In this document: one piece after another, positions 17,818 through 28,233 of the stretch
How the letters are laid out: every line of letters starts with the position of its first letter
Position numbering within the stretch: the stretch's first letter is position 1
DNA from: Candidatus Fredericiella danica
GTDB taxonomy: Bacteria > Chloroflexota > Anaerolineae > Caldilineales > Caldilineaceae
Direction of reading: 5' to 3'
Length of the DNA stretch: 64,000 nucleotides
Assembly (NCBI GenBank): GCA_016713335.1
Contig: JADJPH010000013.1
Coordinates: 75,102-139,101 of the forward strand
The notes under the pieces: model-generated
What the model was told of the DNA's origin: nothing
Database searches by the model: none
What the model saw: only the letters and a program-made list of their open reading frames with translations
Program-made: the position numbers and the translations under genes

Positions 17818-18791
17818 ATGAACAGTGATGTGACGCCGCTTGCGCCTGATCCTGAGGGCGTCCAACACACGCCCGTGTTGATGGAGGCTGTGCTGGACGG
17901 ACTGGCCTTGCAGCCAGGTGCAAGCGTGATCGACGGCACGTTGGGCGGCGCCGGACACACGGCTGCCATCCTGGCGCTCACAGCGCCGGCGGGCGCGTGC
18001 TTGGCCTTGATGCCGACCCTGCGGCGCTCCGTCGGGTTGCGGAAGAGCTACAGGCCGAAATTCGCAGTGGGAGGCTGGTGCTCGCAAGGTCAAATTTCGA
18101 CCAACTGGAGACGGTGGCGCAGGAACTGGGTTTTACACCGGTCAACGCAATCCTCCTCGACCTTGGCGTCAGTAGCTTTCAGTTCGAAACGGCCACCCGT
18201 GGGTTTTCGGTGGCGCTGGATGGCCCGCTTGACATGCGTTTTGACCCTGAGGTAGGGGAAAGCGCCGCTGATATCGTTAACAACTGGCCGGAACGTGAGT
18301 TGGCCGACCTGATTTATCGGTATGGCGAGGACAGGCAAAGCCGACGCATTGCCCGCTACCTGGTTCAACACCGGCCCTTCACGACGACCGGAGAACTGGC
18401 CGGGGCGATTGAGCAGGCGGTCGGCGGGCGTAAGGGGAGCAGGATTCACCCGGCAACGCGCACCTTTCAGGCGCTGCGGATCGAGGTGAATCGAGAACTT
18501 GAGCAACTGGAGCAGGTGCTCCCGCAATGCTTGCGTGTGTTGCAGCCCGGGGGAAGGCTGGCGGTGATCAGCTTTCATAGCCTGGAAGACCGCATCGTCA
18601 AGCACTGGATGCAGCAGGAATCCCGGACGTGGGTGCCGGATCCGATGCGCAGGGAAGGTGGCTATGAACGCCAGCCAACGCTGCGCACCATCACCCGCAA
18701 GCCTATCGAGGCAGGTGAGGCCGAAGTGGCCCAAAACCCTCGCAGCCGCTCAGCGAAGCTACGAATCGCCGAGAAGCTGACCACCACCTAG
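17818..18791 (+). CDS. rsmH: 16S rRNA (cytosine1402-N4)-methyltransferase RsmH (frame break near 17993)
   Basis: About 324 residues when bridged. The first part has HTPVLMEAVLDGL and VIDGTLGGAGHT (SAM-binding motif I). Near 17990-17996 (CGGCGGGCGCGTG) one base seems lost; the next frame continues GLDADPAALRR, then ILLDLGVSSFQFE, GPLDMRFDP, ATRTFQALRIEVNREL and AVISFHSLEDRIVK, all RsmH hallmarks. It methylates N4 of C1402 in 16S rRNA with SAM. The gene is second in the dcw cluster as usual and the stop is followed by an intergenic region with hairpins. Confidence 0.9.
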
Positions 18792-18797
18792 CGTGGC

Positions 18798-18850
18798 ACG
18801 TGATGCGTGACAAGTGAGCTACTGGCCCTCCCTCACACCACGCATCACGT
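18798..18850. repeat. Intergenic inverted repeat after rsmH
   Basis: ACGTGATGCGTG (18798-18809) and its exact complement CACGCATCACGT (18839-18850) flank a 29-base loop. The stem starts seven bases after the rsmH stop and shares the GTGATGCGTG word with the larger palindrome between ftsA and ftsZ. There is no T run, so a standard intrinsic terminator is unlikely. Confidence 0.6.
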
Positions 18851-18892
18851 ATCACTATAGCCGGAAGCTACGTAATTGTAGTTTTCCGTAGT

Positions 18893-18920
18893 GTAGGGGC
18901 GACGTCAACGTCGCCCCTAC
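18893..18920. repeat. Perfect palindrome GTAGGGGCGACGT
   Basis: Arms 18893-18905 and 18908-18920 are fully complementary with a two-base centre. It follows a smaller stem (GGAAGCTAC pairing with GTAGTTTTCC, about 18862-18887). The 18792-19131 interval between rsmH and ftsL otherwise holds no gene; a weak promoter (TTGCGC at 19087, TACAAT at 19112, 19-base spacer) may serve ftsL. Confidence 0.6.
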
Positions 18921-19131
18921 TACAACTCTTTACCGGCAGCAACCACAGATCGCACGGAGAATGCACCGAGACCAGACAGGACACAAGTTGATACGCTGAC
19001 AGGCATCCAGGCTCGTGCACGCTGTGCTCGTTTGGTGCACCCGCAGCGAAACTCTGTGTTCCCTCGGTTGTGTATGCTGCTCCCCGTTGCGCTCCGTTAA
19101 GTAGTCGTAAATACAATATTATTCAAACAAT

Positions 19132-19752
19132 ATGGTATTCGAGAGCAACGATCTGCCTATGTTACAGCGTAGCAGCCTACCTTCCACCGGTTCCGCTGAC
19201 ACCGTCGATGCGTGGCGAAGCGCAATCGACCGCCCAGGTCTGCAGGCGCTGCGCCATACGCTGCAGTTGCCCACAACCTGGCAACAGTACGTCCTGTTGC
19301 TGGTGACCCTGCTCCTGATTTTGGCAGGCATGTCGATGCATATTCTGCTCACTGTGCAGATTGCTGAGGCCGAATACCAGGTTTACCTGCTGAAAACACA
19401 ATACGAGCAGATCGAACGCCAAAACAGTGAACTGATCTACCAGATTTCGATGCACAGTTCACTCGAACAGATGGCGTCCGCCGCCCAGTTCCAGGGCTAC
19501 AAGCCGGCTATGAGTCGCACCTACATCTACCGCGATCAACTGGCCGGCGGCGCCATCCCTGGCGTGGGTGGGGGCCAGGCATTGGCCACCGTGGGTGCTG
19601 ATGCAACGACCCAGACTACAGCGTCTCAGGACGCCGAAACGCCAAACGGCGACTGGTTGGCACAAGGCCAACAGTGGCTTGAAAGCGCGCAAGCGGCGTC
19701 AGGAGGGTTCGTCACGCAAATCGCCGAGACTGTGACGGGATGGACGAGATGA
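19132..19752 (+). CDS. ftsL: FtsL-like septum protein
   Basis: 206 residues; a start at the second ATG (19159) is also possible. A cytoplasmic stretch of about 60 residues precedes one membrane helix (YVLLLVTLLLILAGMSMHILL) and a coiled-coil (VQIAEAEYQVYLLKTQYEQIERQNSELIYQIS), followed by a Gln/Thr/Ala-rich tail. Topology and position between rsmH and ftsI are those of FtsL, the small bitopic divisome protein that activates FtsWI. The tail of about 90 residues is longer than in well studied FtsL proteins. Sequence similarity across FtsL is weak, so assignment rests on topology and synteny. Confidence 0.75.
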   Translation: MVFESNDLPMLQRSSLPSTGSADTVDAWRSAIDRPGLQALRHTLQLPTTWQQYVLLLVTLLLILAGMSMHILLTVQIAEAEYQVYLLKTQYEQIERQNSELIYQISMHSSLEQMASAAQFQGYKPAMSRTYIYRDQLAGGAIPGVGGGQALATVGADATTQTTASQDAETPNGDWLAQGQQWLESAQAASGGFVTQIAETVTGWTR

Positions 19753-19753
19753 C

Positions 19754-21601
19754 ATGACTGCTTCGCTCTCCCCCGACCCGATGAATGTCGCTCCGCAGGC
19801 AATGAGCGAACAGCATACGACCGTCGTCGATGACATCCAGAAGCGCGAGCTATGGCGCTTCTGGATGCTTGTGTTTTTCTTTTCTGCACTGGCGGTCTTT
19901 GTGATCGTGCCGTTGACGGTTCATCAGGTCTTGCAATTTGGCCAGGCGCCAGTCCCAGGGGTGCCGCACCAGGGGCAATCCCCGCGCGGCGTGATTGTGG
20001 ACAGCAAGGGCGCGCTGCTGGCAGCCGATCGCTATTTCTACCAGGTGACAACCACGCCTGACTTGCTGACGTCCGACGATGAGCGCATCAGCGTCGCACA
20101 ACAACTGGAGGAATTGGCTGCCATTCCCTATGCCGCCACCCTGGATCAGCTTAGCCGCTATCGCGCGCTCAAATACCTTGAGCTCGCCCCTGCGATCAGC
20201 CAGGAAGCCGGCCAGCGCATCCTGGACAAGCAGGCCGAACTGGCCAAAGAAGCTGGGCTCGACCCGTTGCTCCAGGTGAACCTGACGCCGGTGCCAAAAC
20301 GTTACTACCCAGAGGGAGCATTGGCGGCTCATATCCTCGGCATTCTGGCGCGCAAGTATGACGAAGCCCCCTTCCTGGAAGGTCTTTATGGGGTCGAAGG
20401 CTACTTTGATAATTTCCTGCGCCGGCGTGACGGCGCAAATCTGACGGACAGCCGGGGCGTCAAACTGCAAGATCTACCTGAAGCCACCCGCAGATACCTC
20501 CCTTCCGTGGCAGGGAAAGATCTCGTCTTGACGATTGACCGTTCCGTCCAGTGGATCGTCGAAGACGAATTGCGTAGGGGTATTGAGCACTATCGGGCAA
20601 CGTCGGGTTCGATCATCGTGATGGACCCGCGCACGGGCGCCATTCTAGCGATGGCCGCATACCCAACCTACGACCCCAATACGCTGGATGAGGCTGTACC
20701 TGCGGCGCTGCAAAACACAGCGATCAGCGCGCAATATGAGCCTGGCTCCGTGTTCAAGGTGATTACGGCAGCAGCGGCGCTTGATACGGGTGTCGTGACG
20801 GAGACACAAAAGCTGACGGATACGGGTTCGATCCGGGTCGGCGACCGCAATATCTTCAACAGCACCCGCATGGCGTGGGGGGCGGTTGATGTGACAGAGG
20901 CGCTCGCCCGTTCGCTCAACGTGATCACCGCCCAATGGTCGCTGCTCCTGGGCAAAGACGAGTTCTACCAGTATGTCACCCGGTTTGGTTTTGGTGAGGT
21001 GACGGAAGTGGATCTGGCGGGCGAAGTGTACGGCCAGATGAAGAAACCGGGTTGGAACGGCTGGAGTCTGTCGGATCTGGGCACCAATAGCTTTGGACAG
21101 GGTATTGCCGTAACGCCGCTGCAGATGGCCAATTCTGTCGCGGCGATCGCCAACGGCGGCAAGTTGATGCGCCCTTACGTAGTCGCCGCCCGCATCGCCA
21201 ATGGCGAAATCCAGAGGACGCAGCCCACCGTCATCGGCGAGCCAATTCAGGCATCGACCGCGCAGACGCTGACGAGGGTGCTGGTCGAGGTTGTAAACCA
21301 GGGCAACACCGCCGCCCGGGTGGCGGGTTACTCAATCGCCGGCAAGAGCGGTACGGCGCAGATCCCGACCAAGGATGGCTACACTGAGGACGAAACGATT
21401 GTGACCTTTGTCGGCTACGCACCGGCGGATGATCCACGCCTGGTTATCCTGGTCAAATTGGATCGACCCGACCCGACAATCAGCCAGTGGGCCAACTACA
21501 CGGCGGCGCCGGTCTTCGCACAGGTTGCCCGCCGCCTGTTTAACTACTACAAGATTCCGCCTGACGACGTGCGCTTGCGCCGGCCGACAGCCACAAATTA
21601 G
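19754..21601 (+). CDS. ftsI: Peptidoglycan transpeptidase FtsI (class B PBP)
   Basis: 615 residues. An N-terminal membrane anchor (FWMLVFFFSALAVFVIVPL) precedes the pedestal domain (SPRGVIVDSKGALLAADRY) and the transpeptidase domain with YEPGSVFKV (SxxK nucleophile Ser), SLN (ARSLNVITAQWS) and KSGTAQ (KTG-like box). It crosslinks septal peptidoglycan with FtsW. The gene follows ftsL by one base. No C-terminal PASTA repeat is seen. Confidence 0.93.
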   Translation: MTASLSPDPMNVAPQAMSEQHTTVVDDIQKRELWRFWMLVFFFSALAVFVIVPLTVHQVLQFGQAPVPGVPHQGQSPRGVIVDSKGALLAADRYFYQVTTTPDLLTSDDERISVAQQLEELAAIPYAATLDQLSRYRALKYLELAPAISQEAGQRILDKQAELAKEAGLDPLLQVNLTPVPKRYYPEGALAAHILGILARKYDEAPFLEGLYGVEGYFDNFLRRRDGANLTDSRGVKLQDLPEATRRYLPSVAGKDLVLTIDRSVQWIVEDELRRGIEHYRATSGSIIVMDPRTGAILAMAAYPTYDPNTLDEAVPAALQNTAISAQYEPGSVFKVITAAAALDTGVVTETQKLTDTGSIRVGDRNIFNSTRMAWGAVDVTEALARSLNVITAQWSLLLGKDEFYQYVTRFGFGEVTEVDLAGEVYGQMKKPGWNGWSLSDLGTNSFGQGIAVTPLQMANSVAAIANGGKLMRPYVVAARIANGEIQRTQPTVIGEPIQASTAQTLTRVLVEVVNQGNTAARVAGYSIAGKSGTAQIPTKDGYTEDETIVTFVGYAPADDPRLVILVKLDRPDPTISQWANYTAAPVFAQVARRLFNYYKIPPDDVRLRRPTATN

Positions 21602-21612
21602 GAAAGTTCGCA

Positions 21613-23167
21613 TTGGCATCCGGGAGACCGACCACCGAAACCTGCATCACGCAGCATACGTTATGGACCGCGCTGACCGGTGAAATGCCGCCATTGGTGC
21701 TGCCGGCGACACCGATTGCGCATGCCACGCTCGATAGCCGCGATGCAGGACACGGTGACTTGTTTGTCGCGCTGGCAGGCGCCAGCAATGACGGCCACAA
21801 CTTCATCCGGGCGGCGCTTGACAATGGTGCATTGACGGTGATTGCCGAGGAGCGCGGCCGTAGTGAAGCGCAGAAAGCCAGCGCGGTAGTCGATTGCACC
21901 CGCGGGCGTTGGGCGATCCGGGCGTCCTTGCCTGCTACCTACTATCCAACGCAGGCCATCACCTACATCGTCGACAAAAGTGAACTTGCCTTTCAGCAAC
22001 TAGGCGCCTTTCAGCGCATGCATCGGACCAACCCCGCTTTGCGCGTGATTGGCGTCACCGGCAGCATCGGCAAGACGAGCACAAAGGAACTCACCGCCAG
22101 CGTCATGCGGCAGCGCTATAAGACATTGGCATCGCAGGGCAACATGAACAATGAGCAGGGATTGCCGCTCACCCTGCTTGGCCTGGACCGTGAGATTGAA
22201 TTGGCCGTGCTGGAAATGGGCATGTACGACGTCGGTGAAATCGAACGGCTCTGCACGTTGGCGCGACCGCAGGTCGGCATTGTGACGATGGTGGCGCCGG
22301 TTCACCTGAGTCGCCTGGGGACGATCGCACGGATTGCCCAGGCCAAAGCCGAGTTGGTTCAGGCGCTGCCTGCTGCCGCCGATGGCGGTGTGGCGATTCT
22401 AAACTGGGATGACGAGCGCGTGCGCGCGATGGCGGAACTCACCGCAGCCCGCATTTTCCGCTATGGCATGACGCCAGAAGCCGATCTGTGGGCCGACGAT
22501 GTCCGCAGCATGGGGATGGAGGGAATTCGCTTTCGTTTCCACTATCGCAAACCTGGGACTGATAAGGTCGAGTCACTCTATTTACGGGTGCCGTTGTTGG
22601 GACGTCACAGTGTCCACACGGCACTATGCGCCACGGCGGCGGGTCTTGTCGAAGGACTTGGCTGGGATGAAATCGTCGCAGGACTACAGAGCATCCCCGG
22701 GCAACTCCGGCTGGTGGTGGTGCCCGGCATCAACGGCAGCACCGTGATTGACGACACATACAACGCAAGCCCAGCCAGCACCGTGGCGGCGTTGAACCTG
22801 CTGGCCGATATCGAGCCAAAGGGCCGGCGGGTTGCCGTGCTCGGCGATATGCGTGAACTCGGCAGCTATACCGGTGAAGGGCACAAACTCGTAGGCGCGC
22901 GCGGCTGACGTGGTCGACGTGCTGGTCACGGTCGGACAACTTGGCGCGGCCATTGCCGAAGAGGCGCTTGCCGTGCAGTTTGACCCGAAAAAAGTCCACA
23001 TGATGGCAGGCCCCGATGATACCGTTGCGCTGCTGCGCGAGATTGTTCGGCCCGGTGACCTGGTGTTGGTCAAGGGCAGCCGCGCCGTGGGCATGGATGT
23101 GATCGTGCCGGAAATCACCGGTGACAATGCCAGTGGCGCGACTGGCGCACGGAAAGCGCAAGGCTGA
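21613..23167 (+). CDS. murF: UDP-MurNAc-tripeptide:D-Ala-D-Ala ligase MurF (frame break near 22900)
   Basis: About 517 residues. It starts at TTG (21613) with GGAAAG six bases upstream. Motifs: GDLFVALAGASNDGHNFI, ATP loop GVTGSIGKTSTKEL, NMNNEQGLPLTLL, LEMGMYDVGEI and the C-terminal DDTYNASPAS and VAVLGDMRELG. In the alternating run GGCGCGCGCGGC near 22894-22904 the frame ends; reading on in the other frame gives ADVVDVLVTVGQLG and VLVKGSRAVGMD to the TGA at 23165-23167, the normal MurF C terminus. A lost GC dinucleotide explains it. The stop overlaps the mraY ATG by one base. A segment around RGRWAIRASLPATYYPTQ is longer than usual. Confidence 0.9.
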
Positions 23168-24201
23168 TGATGGAGACCAATCCGCTTGAACCTCGGATGG
23201 CATATGCCCTGACATTGGGGGCGATCAGTTTCTTGATCGCTGTCGTCTGGGGCAAGCCGCTCATCAACTACTTGAAGAAGAAGGGGATCGGCAAGCAGAT
23301 CCGGATCGATCAGCCGGGAAGCCATCAGGTCAAGACGGGCACACCGACAATGGGAGGCATTCTATTTATTGTGCCGGTGCTGCTCATCACCGGGCTGCTC
23401 AATATTGTGAATCTGCTGGGCATGGATGCCATCGGCCAGAGCACATTGTTGTTGTTCTTTTCGTTGGCAGCGCACATGGTGTTGGGTGCGGTGGATGACT
23501 ATCAGGGGGTCAAGGGAATCCGTGGTCGCGGCGAAGGCATGAGCCCGCGCATGAAGAGCGGCTTTCAAATCATCTTTGCGACGTTGGTTGCGCTGGTGCT
23601 CTATTTTGGCCCGCCGCACTGGGATTATGTTGGTATTCCGGGGTTTCCGGATTTTTTCCGGATTGGCGTGCTGATCGTCCCGGTCACGATCTTTATCATG
23701 GTCTGGATGAGCAATGCCGTGAATCTGGCCGATGGCCTGGACAGTCTTGCCGGCAGCACCAGCGTCGTGGCGTTTGCCTGTTATGGGTTGATCGCCTATC
23801 TGCAGGATCAGGTGTACCTGGCGGCGTTCTGTTTTACGCTCGTGGGCGCGTTGATGGCGTTTCTCTGGTACAACGCCTATCCAGCCCAACTTTTTATGGG
23901 CGACACCGGCAGCCTGGCCCTTGGCGCCACGCTGGGTTTGGTCTCGGTGATGACGGGACAGTGGCTGCTGTTGCCCTTGATCGGGCTGGTTTTTCTGTCC
24001 GAAACCGTCAGCGTCACGTTACAGGTTGCCTACTTTAAGCTCACGCGCCGAATGTATGGCGAAGGTCGCCGGCTCTTCAAAATGGCGCCATTGCATCATC
24101 ACTTCGAGCTAAAAGGGTGGAGCGAGATGCAGGTGAAAGAGCGTTTTTGGATTGCAGGGGTGCTGGCGGGGATGCTGGGTGTCGCGTTAGCCCTGGTGTA
24201 G
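23167..24201 (+). CDS. mraY: Phospho-MurNAc-pentapeptide transferase MraY
   Basis: 344 residues with about ten membrane helices. Conserved sites: TPTMGGILF, the Asp pair AVDDYQGVKG, NAVNLADGLDSLAG, FMGDTGSLALG and the C-terminal histidine motif MAPLHHHFE. It transfers phospho-MurNAc-pentapeptide to undecaprenyl phosphate, making lipid I. Its ATG overlaps the murF stop (TGATG), so the pair is coupled. Confidence 0.96.
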   Translation: MMETNPLEPRMAYALTLGAISFLIAVVWGKPLINYLKKKGIGKQIRIDQPGSHQVKTGTPTMGGILFIVPVLLITGLLNIVNLLGMDAIGQSTLLLFFSLAAHMVLGAVDDYQGVKGIRGRGEGMSPRMKSGFQIIFATLVALVLYFGPPHWDYVGIPGFPDFFRIGVLIVPVTIFIMVWMSNAVNLADGLDSLAGSTSVVAFACYGLIAYLQDQVYLAAFCFTLVGALMAFLWYNAYPAQLFMGDTGSLALGATLGLVSVMTGQWLLLPLIGLVFLSETVSVTLQVAYFKLTRRMYGEGRRLFKMAPLHHHFELKGWSEMQVKERFWIAGVLAGMLGVALALV

Positions 24202-24235
24202 TGGCAGGCATCGATCCCGTTCGAGGTTGAGGGGC

Positions 24236-25758
24236 ATGACCGTGTCCAATTCGATGGAATTTGCGGGTAAAAACGTACTCATCCTTGGCCTGGCCAGGCA
24301 GGGGCTGGCGCTTGCGCAATTTCTGGTTGGCGCCGGCGCCAACGTGACCATCAGTGACAACGCACCCGCCGAACGGCTGCGCACGGAGCTTGAAAAGCTG
24401 GGCGATCTGCCGGTTGCCCTGGCGTTGGGCGGCCACCCATCCACGCTGTTGGACGGCGCCGATCTGCTTTGTTTGAGTGGGGGTGTGCCACCGCAGATCG
24501 AGATTGTGCAGGCAGCCGTGGCGCGCGGGATCCCGCTGAGCAACGACAGCCTGTTGACCTTTCAATTGGCGCGCGATCGGGGACTTGGTCCGGTCATTGC
24601 CATTACCGGGAGCAGCGGGAAAACGACGACGACAACCCTCGTCGGCCAGATGCTGCAGCGTTCCGGTCGCAGGGTGCATGTGGGGGCAACATCGGCGCGT
24701 CGCTGATCGACCGGCTGGACTCGATTCAACCAGGGGAGTGCCTGGTGCTTGAACTGAGTAGTTTCCAGTTGGAGTTGTTCGATCCGGCGGTCGCCTGGGG
24801 CGATCTGTCCATGCTTGGGCCGCAGGTTGCCTGTCTTGTGAATGTGACGCCGAATCACCTGGATCGGCATCCAAACATGGCGGCCTATACCGCGGCGAAA
24901 TTGAATCTCTTGCGCCAGATGCCCGCCGGTGCGGCGGTTGTGCTTGGCGCCGACGATGCGGTGACCGGCGCGCTGTTGGGCAACGGTGGCGACCGCGGGA
25001 AGAGTGCACGATTGGCAGCGTGGGGACTTGTGGACCTGATCAACGCTACCCGCCAGGAGTTGGTGAAACGTGGCATCCAAATGACGCCGTTTAGCCGCGA
25101 GCAGCGCTTGGAAGAAGGCGCCTGGCTTGACGGCGAGCGCCTTTTCTACAATGGCGAATGGTTCGCACAACGCCAGGATCTGAAGTTGCGCGGGGAGCAC
25201 AACATCAGCAACGTACTGGCCGCCGCCGCGATCAGCGGCGCAGCCGGCGCCAACATCAGCGCCATGGGCGAAGTCGCGACGACGTTCAGCGGCGTCCCGC
25301 ATCGGCTTGAAGTCGTGGCCGAGGCGGGTGGCGTGACCTGGATCAATGACAGCATTGCCACCTCACCGGAGCGCGCCATTGCGGGGCTACGCAGCTTTGG
25401 CCGCGACGGGGGCACGCTGATCCTGTTGGCCGGGGGCAAGGATAAGAACCTGCCCTGGGACGCCTTTGCCGAGACGGTATTGGAACGGGTTGATCTGCTG
25501 ATTGGTTTTGGGCAGGCAGGGCCGATGATTGTCGAGACCGTGCAGGAGCGAGCTCGCTTCCGGCAGCAACGGGCGCCAAATTCGGCGGTTGTCCAGCGGC
25601 TTGATGAAGCCGTCGAATTGGCGGCGCGTGCGGCGACGCCGGGCACGATCGTGCTACTGGCGCCGGGAGGCACCAGTTACGATGCCTACAAGGATTTTGA
25701 GGAACGGGGCGAGCATTTTCGTGCGCTTGTGCGCAATGTGGTGATGTCGATACCCTGA
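24236..25758 (+). CDS. murD: UDP-MurNAc-L-Ala:D-Glu ligase MurD (frame break near 24684)
   Basis: About 507 residues from the ATG at 24236, which has GAGGTTGAGGGG before it. The N-terminal Rossmann part reads VLILGLARQGLALAQFL; the ATP loop is AITGSSGKTTTTTLVG. At 24682-24686 five G residues stand where six are expected: after RRVHVG the frame fails, and the next frame continues GNIGASLIDRL, ELSSFQLE, NVTPNHLDRH, WINDSIATSPE and LLAGGKDKNLPW. It adds D-glutamate in peptidoglycan precursor synthesis. The break is at a homopolymer and looks technical. Confidence 0.92.
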
Positions 25759-25814
25759 ACCGTTTCGAACCGGTGCAAGCACCGGGGAAACGAACAGGGA
25801 TTGTGGAGACAGAC

Positions 25815-27014
25815 ATGTCAGTGCTGCGGAAATCAAAACCAGCCGGGCGCTATGATTGGGCGCTGGTTTCGGTGGTGACGATCTTGCTGGGTCTTGGCCT
25901 GGTGATGGTCTTCAGCGCCAGCTATCCGCGCGGACTCGAAGGATTTAGCGATCCTTTCTACTTCATTGTTCGCCAATTGCTTTGGCTGGTGGCAGGTATC
26001 GTGGTCCTGATTGTCGCCGCACGCATTCCCTATGGCGTCTGGGATCGCTGGAGCATCCCCATCATGGGGATCGCGCTTTTGTCCCTGCTTGCGGTGATCA
26101 TTTTTGGGAGTGAACGTTTTGGCGCCACGCGGACATTCAACAACGGTAGTATCCAGCCCAGCGAACCGGCAAAACTTGCGATCATCGTCTATGTGGCGGC
26201 TTGGTTGACGAGCAAGGGGCGCCGGATCCGCGACGCGCGCGCCGGTCTCCTCCCCTTTGGCGTGCTGATGGGGATTGTGGCCGTCTTGATTGTGCTCCAG
26301 CCAGAAATCAGTACGGCCATTCTGATTGTGGTGACGGCGGCTACGATGCTGTTTATCGCCGGCGCGGATATCAAACAGTTGCTCGTCGTCGGTTTGATTG
26401 GTGCATTGACGTTCTGGCTCGTCATCAACTACAGCAGCTACGCCGGTGATCGCGTCGGTCGCTATCTGGATTCGGTCGGCAACCCGCTTTCCAGTGAAGA
26501 GTGGCAGGTGACCCAGGCCGTCCAGGCGCTGATGCGTGGCGGCGTTGCCGGGCGGGGCTTAGGAAATGGCCTGGCGCAACAGACGGGATACCTGCCCGTC
26601 AGTTGGAGTGACAACATCTACGGCGTGATTGGTGAAGAAATGGGGCTGCTGGGCAGTCTATTTGTGATCCTGCTCTACGCGATTCTCGCCTACCGCGGAT
26701 TACGCATCGCCTTGCGCGCCCCCGACCAGTTTGGCATGTTGCTTGCCGTCGGCATTACCACCATCTTGATCCTGCAGGCGCTCCTCAATATGGCGGTCAT
26801 CGTGGCTGCGGCTCCGCCAACGGGGGTGACCCTGCCTTTTGTGAGCTATGGTGGCAGTTCGTTGATGGCATCGCTGGCGAGCATTGGCCTGCTCCTCAGC
26901 ATCAGCCGGTTTGGGGCGCAGCGCGAACAGCGAGCCGCGGAATTCGGAAAGTACGCCTATGAACGTTTTGATCTCGGGCGGGGGGGACCGGCGGTCACGT
27001 GTATCCCGCCCTAG
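25815..27014 (+). CDS. ftsW: Peptidoglycan polymerase FtsW (SEDS family)
   Basis: About 399 residues as written, from the ATG at 25815 with GGAGA six bases upstream; the frame is open to 25773. Ten hydrophobic segments and SEDS motifs are seen: VFSASYPRGLEG, QPSEPAKLAIIVY, QPEISTAILIV, GLGNGLAQQTGYLPVSWSDN with GVIGEEMGLLGS, and LPFVSYGGSSLMASL. FtsW polymerises glycan strands from lipid II with FtsI. At 26980-26986 a run of seven G appears one too long, judged from murG. With six G, FtsW would end at 27117 with about 50 basic residues (RRSRVSRPSRRTASRAG onward), overlapping murG by about 158 bases. Confidence 0.92.
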   Translation: MSVLRKSKPAGRYDWALVSVVTILLGLGLVMVFSASYPRGLEGFSDPFYFIVRQLLWLVAGIVVLIVAARIPYGVWDRWSIPIMGIALLSLLAVIIFGSERFGATRTFNNGSIQPSEPAKLAIIVYVAAWLTSKGRRIRDARAGLLPFGVLMGIVAVLIVLQPEISTAILIVVTAATMLFIAGADIKQLLVVGLIGALTFWLVINYSSYAGDRVGRYLDSVGNPLSSEEWQVTQAVQALMRGGVAGRGLGNGLAQQTGYLPVSWSDNIYGVIGEEMGLLGSLFVILLYAILAYRGLRIALRAPDQFGMLLAVGITTILILQALLNMAVIVAAAPPTGVTLPFVSYGGSSLMASLASIGLLLSISRFGAQREQRAAEFGKYAYERFDLGRGGPAVTCIPP

Positions 27015-28204
27015 CCGTCGCACCGCATCTAGAGCAGGCAGCTATCAATCCACCACGCCCCGCGCCAGTGTCGGCGACGGGCGCATCCGGCAAGGCGGCC
27101 GGAAAGACAAAGGCTGATCGTGCTGGGCAGGTTCAACTGCTATGGATTGGCAGCATCGGTGGCATGGAGCAGGCTCTGGTCGAACGGGCGGGCGTTCCCT
27201 ACACGGGCATCCATACCGGACAGCTCCGGGGCAAGAGCGTACGTGAAATTGCCGTGAGCGTCCGGAAGATGGCGGCAGGGGTCCGCGAAACAAGCGCCAT
27301 CATTGAGCGGTTTCGACCGGACGTCTGTTTTGTGACAGGTGGCTATGTTTCAGGACCAGTTGTCGTGGCATGCGCCCGGCGGCAGGTCCCGGTGCTGATC
27401 TACCTGCCGGATATCGTGCCAGGGTATGCAATCCGCTGGGAGAGCAAACTTGCCCGGCGGGTTGCGGTGACGTTTGACGAGGCGGCGCGCTGGTTTGGGG
27501 GCGAAGCGCCCAAAGGGAAAGCAGTCGTCACCGGCTATCCGGTGCGCCAGGAACTGATCGACGCCGCGCAGGATCGACCGGTGGCGCGGCAGCGATTGGC
27601 CGCCGCACTGGGGGTTTCGTTTGATGAGCCAACGGGCGGTCAATTGCCCTTGCTGCTGGTGTGGGGTGGATCGCAAGGTGCACGGGTGATCAACCAGGCG
27701 ACCTGGGCCTCGCTGGCGGATATCCTTGGACACGCACAGGTGGTGCATGTGATTGGCAACCGGGATTGGCCGCTTTACGAAGCATGGCGCCAGGAGCAGT
27801 CACTGCCGATGGCGGTGGCGCACCGGTATCATCCGGTAGCCTACCTCCATGAGGAGATGGCCCTGGCGCTAGCGGGTGCAGATCTAACGGTGGCAAGGGC
27901 AGGCGCAAGCGCGTTAGGGGAATTTCCGGTGGCACGGCTGCCATCGATCCTGGCGCCGCTCGCCGGCGTGAACCAATTAGAGAATGCCCAGGCGCTTGCC
28001 GGACGCGGGGCCGCCATCATTCTAAAGGACGAGGCATTGGCGGCGGAGTTGGCGACTACAGTGACTGAATTGCTGGTAGACAAGCCACGGCGAGTGCAGA
28101 TGGAGCGGGCATTGGCAGACCTTGCCCGGCCTGATGCAGCAAAGGTGATTGCCGGCGTGGTTGCCCAATTGGCGTCATCGTGCACCGAAGGTGAGCGAAA
28201 TTAG
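26959..28204 (+). CDS. murG: UDP-GlcNAc:lipid I GlcNAc transferase MurG (frame break at 26980-26986)
   Basis: Starts at ATG 26959 as MNVLISGGG; after one surplus G the frame continues as GGHVYPALAVAPHL, recreating the essential GGTGGHxxPALA loop. Further motifs: VCFVTGGYVSGPVVVAC, LLLVWGGSQGARVIN, ADLTVARAGASALGEF and INQLENAQAL-like VNQLENAQALAGRGAA. About 30 extra residues rich in Pro, Ala and Lys (PPRPAPVSATGASGKAAGK) separate PALAVAPHL from LLWIGSIGGMEQ, where other MurG proteins have a short loop. That insertion is the stretch overprinted by the corrected FtsW tail. MurG makes lipid II at the inner membrane face. Confidence 0.9.
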
Positions 28205-28233
28205 GATGATGGTTCGATAGGAAACGGTAGCTC

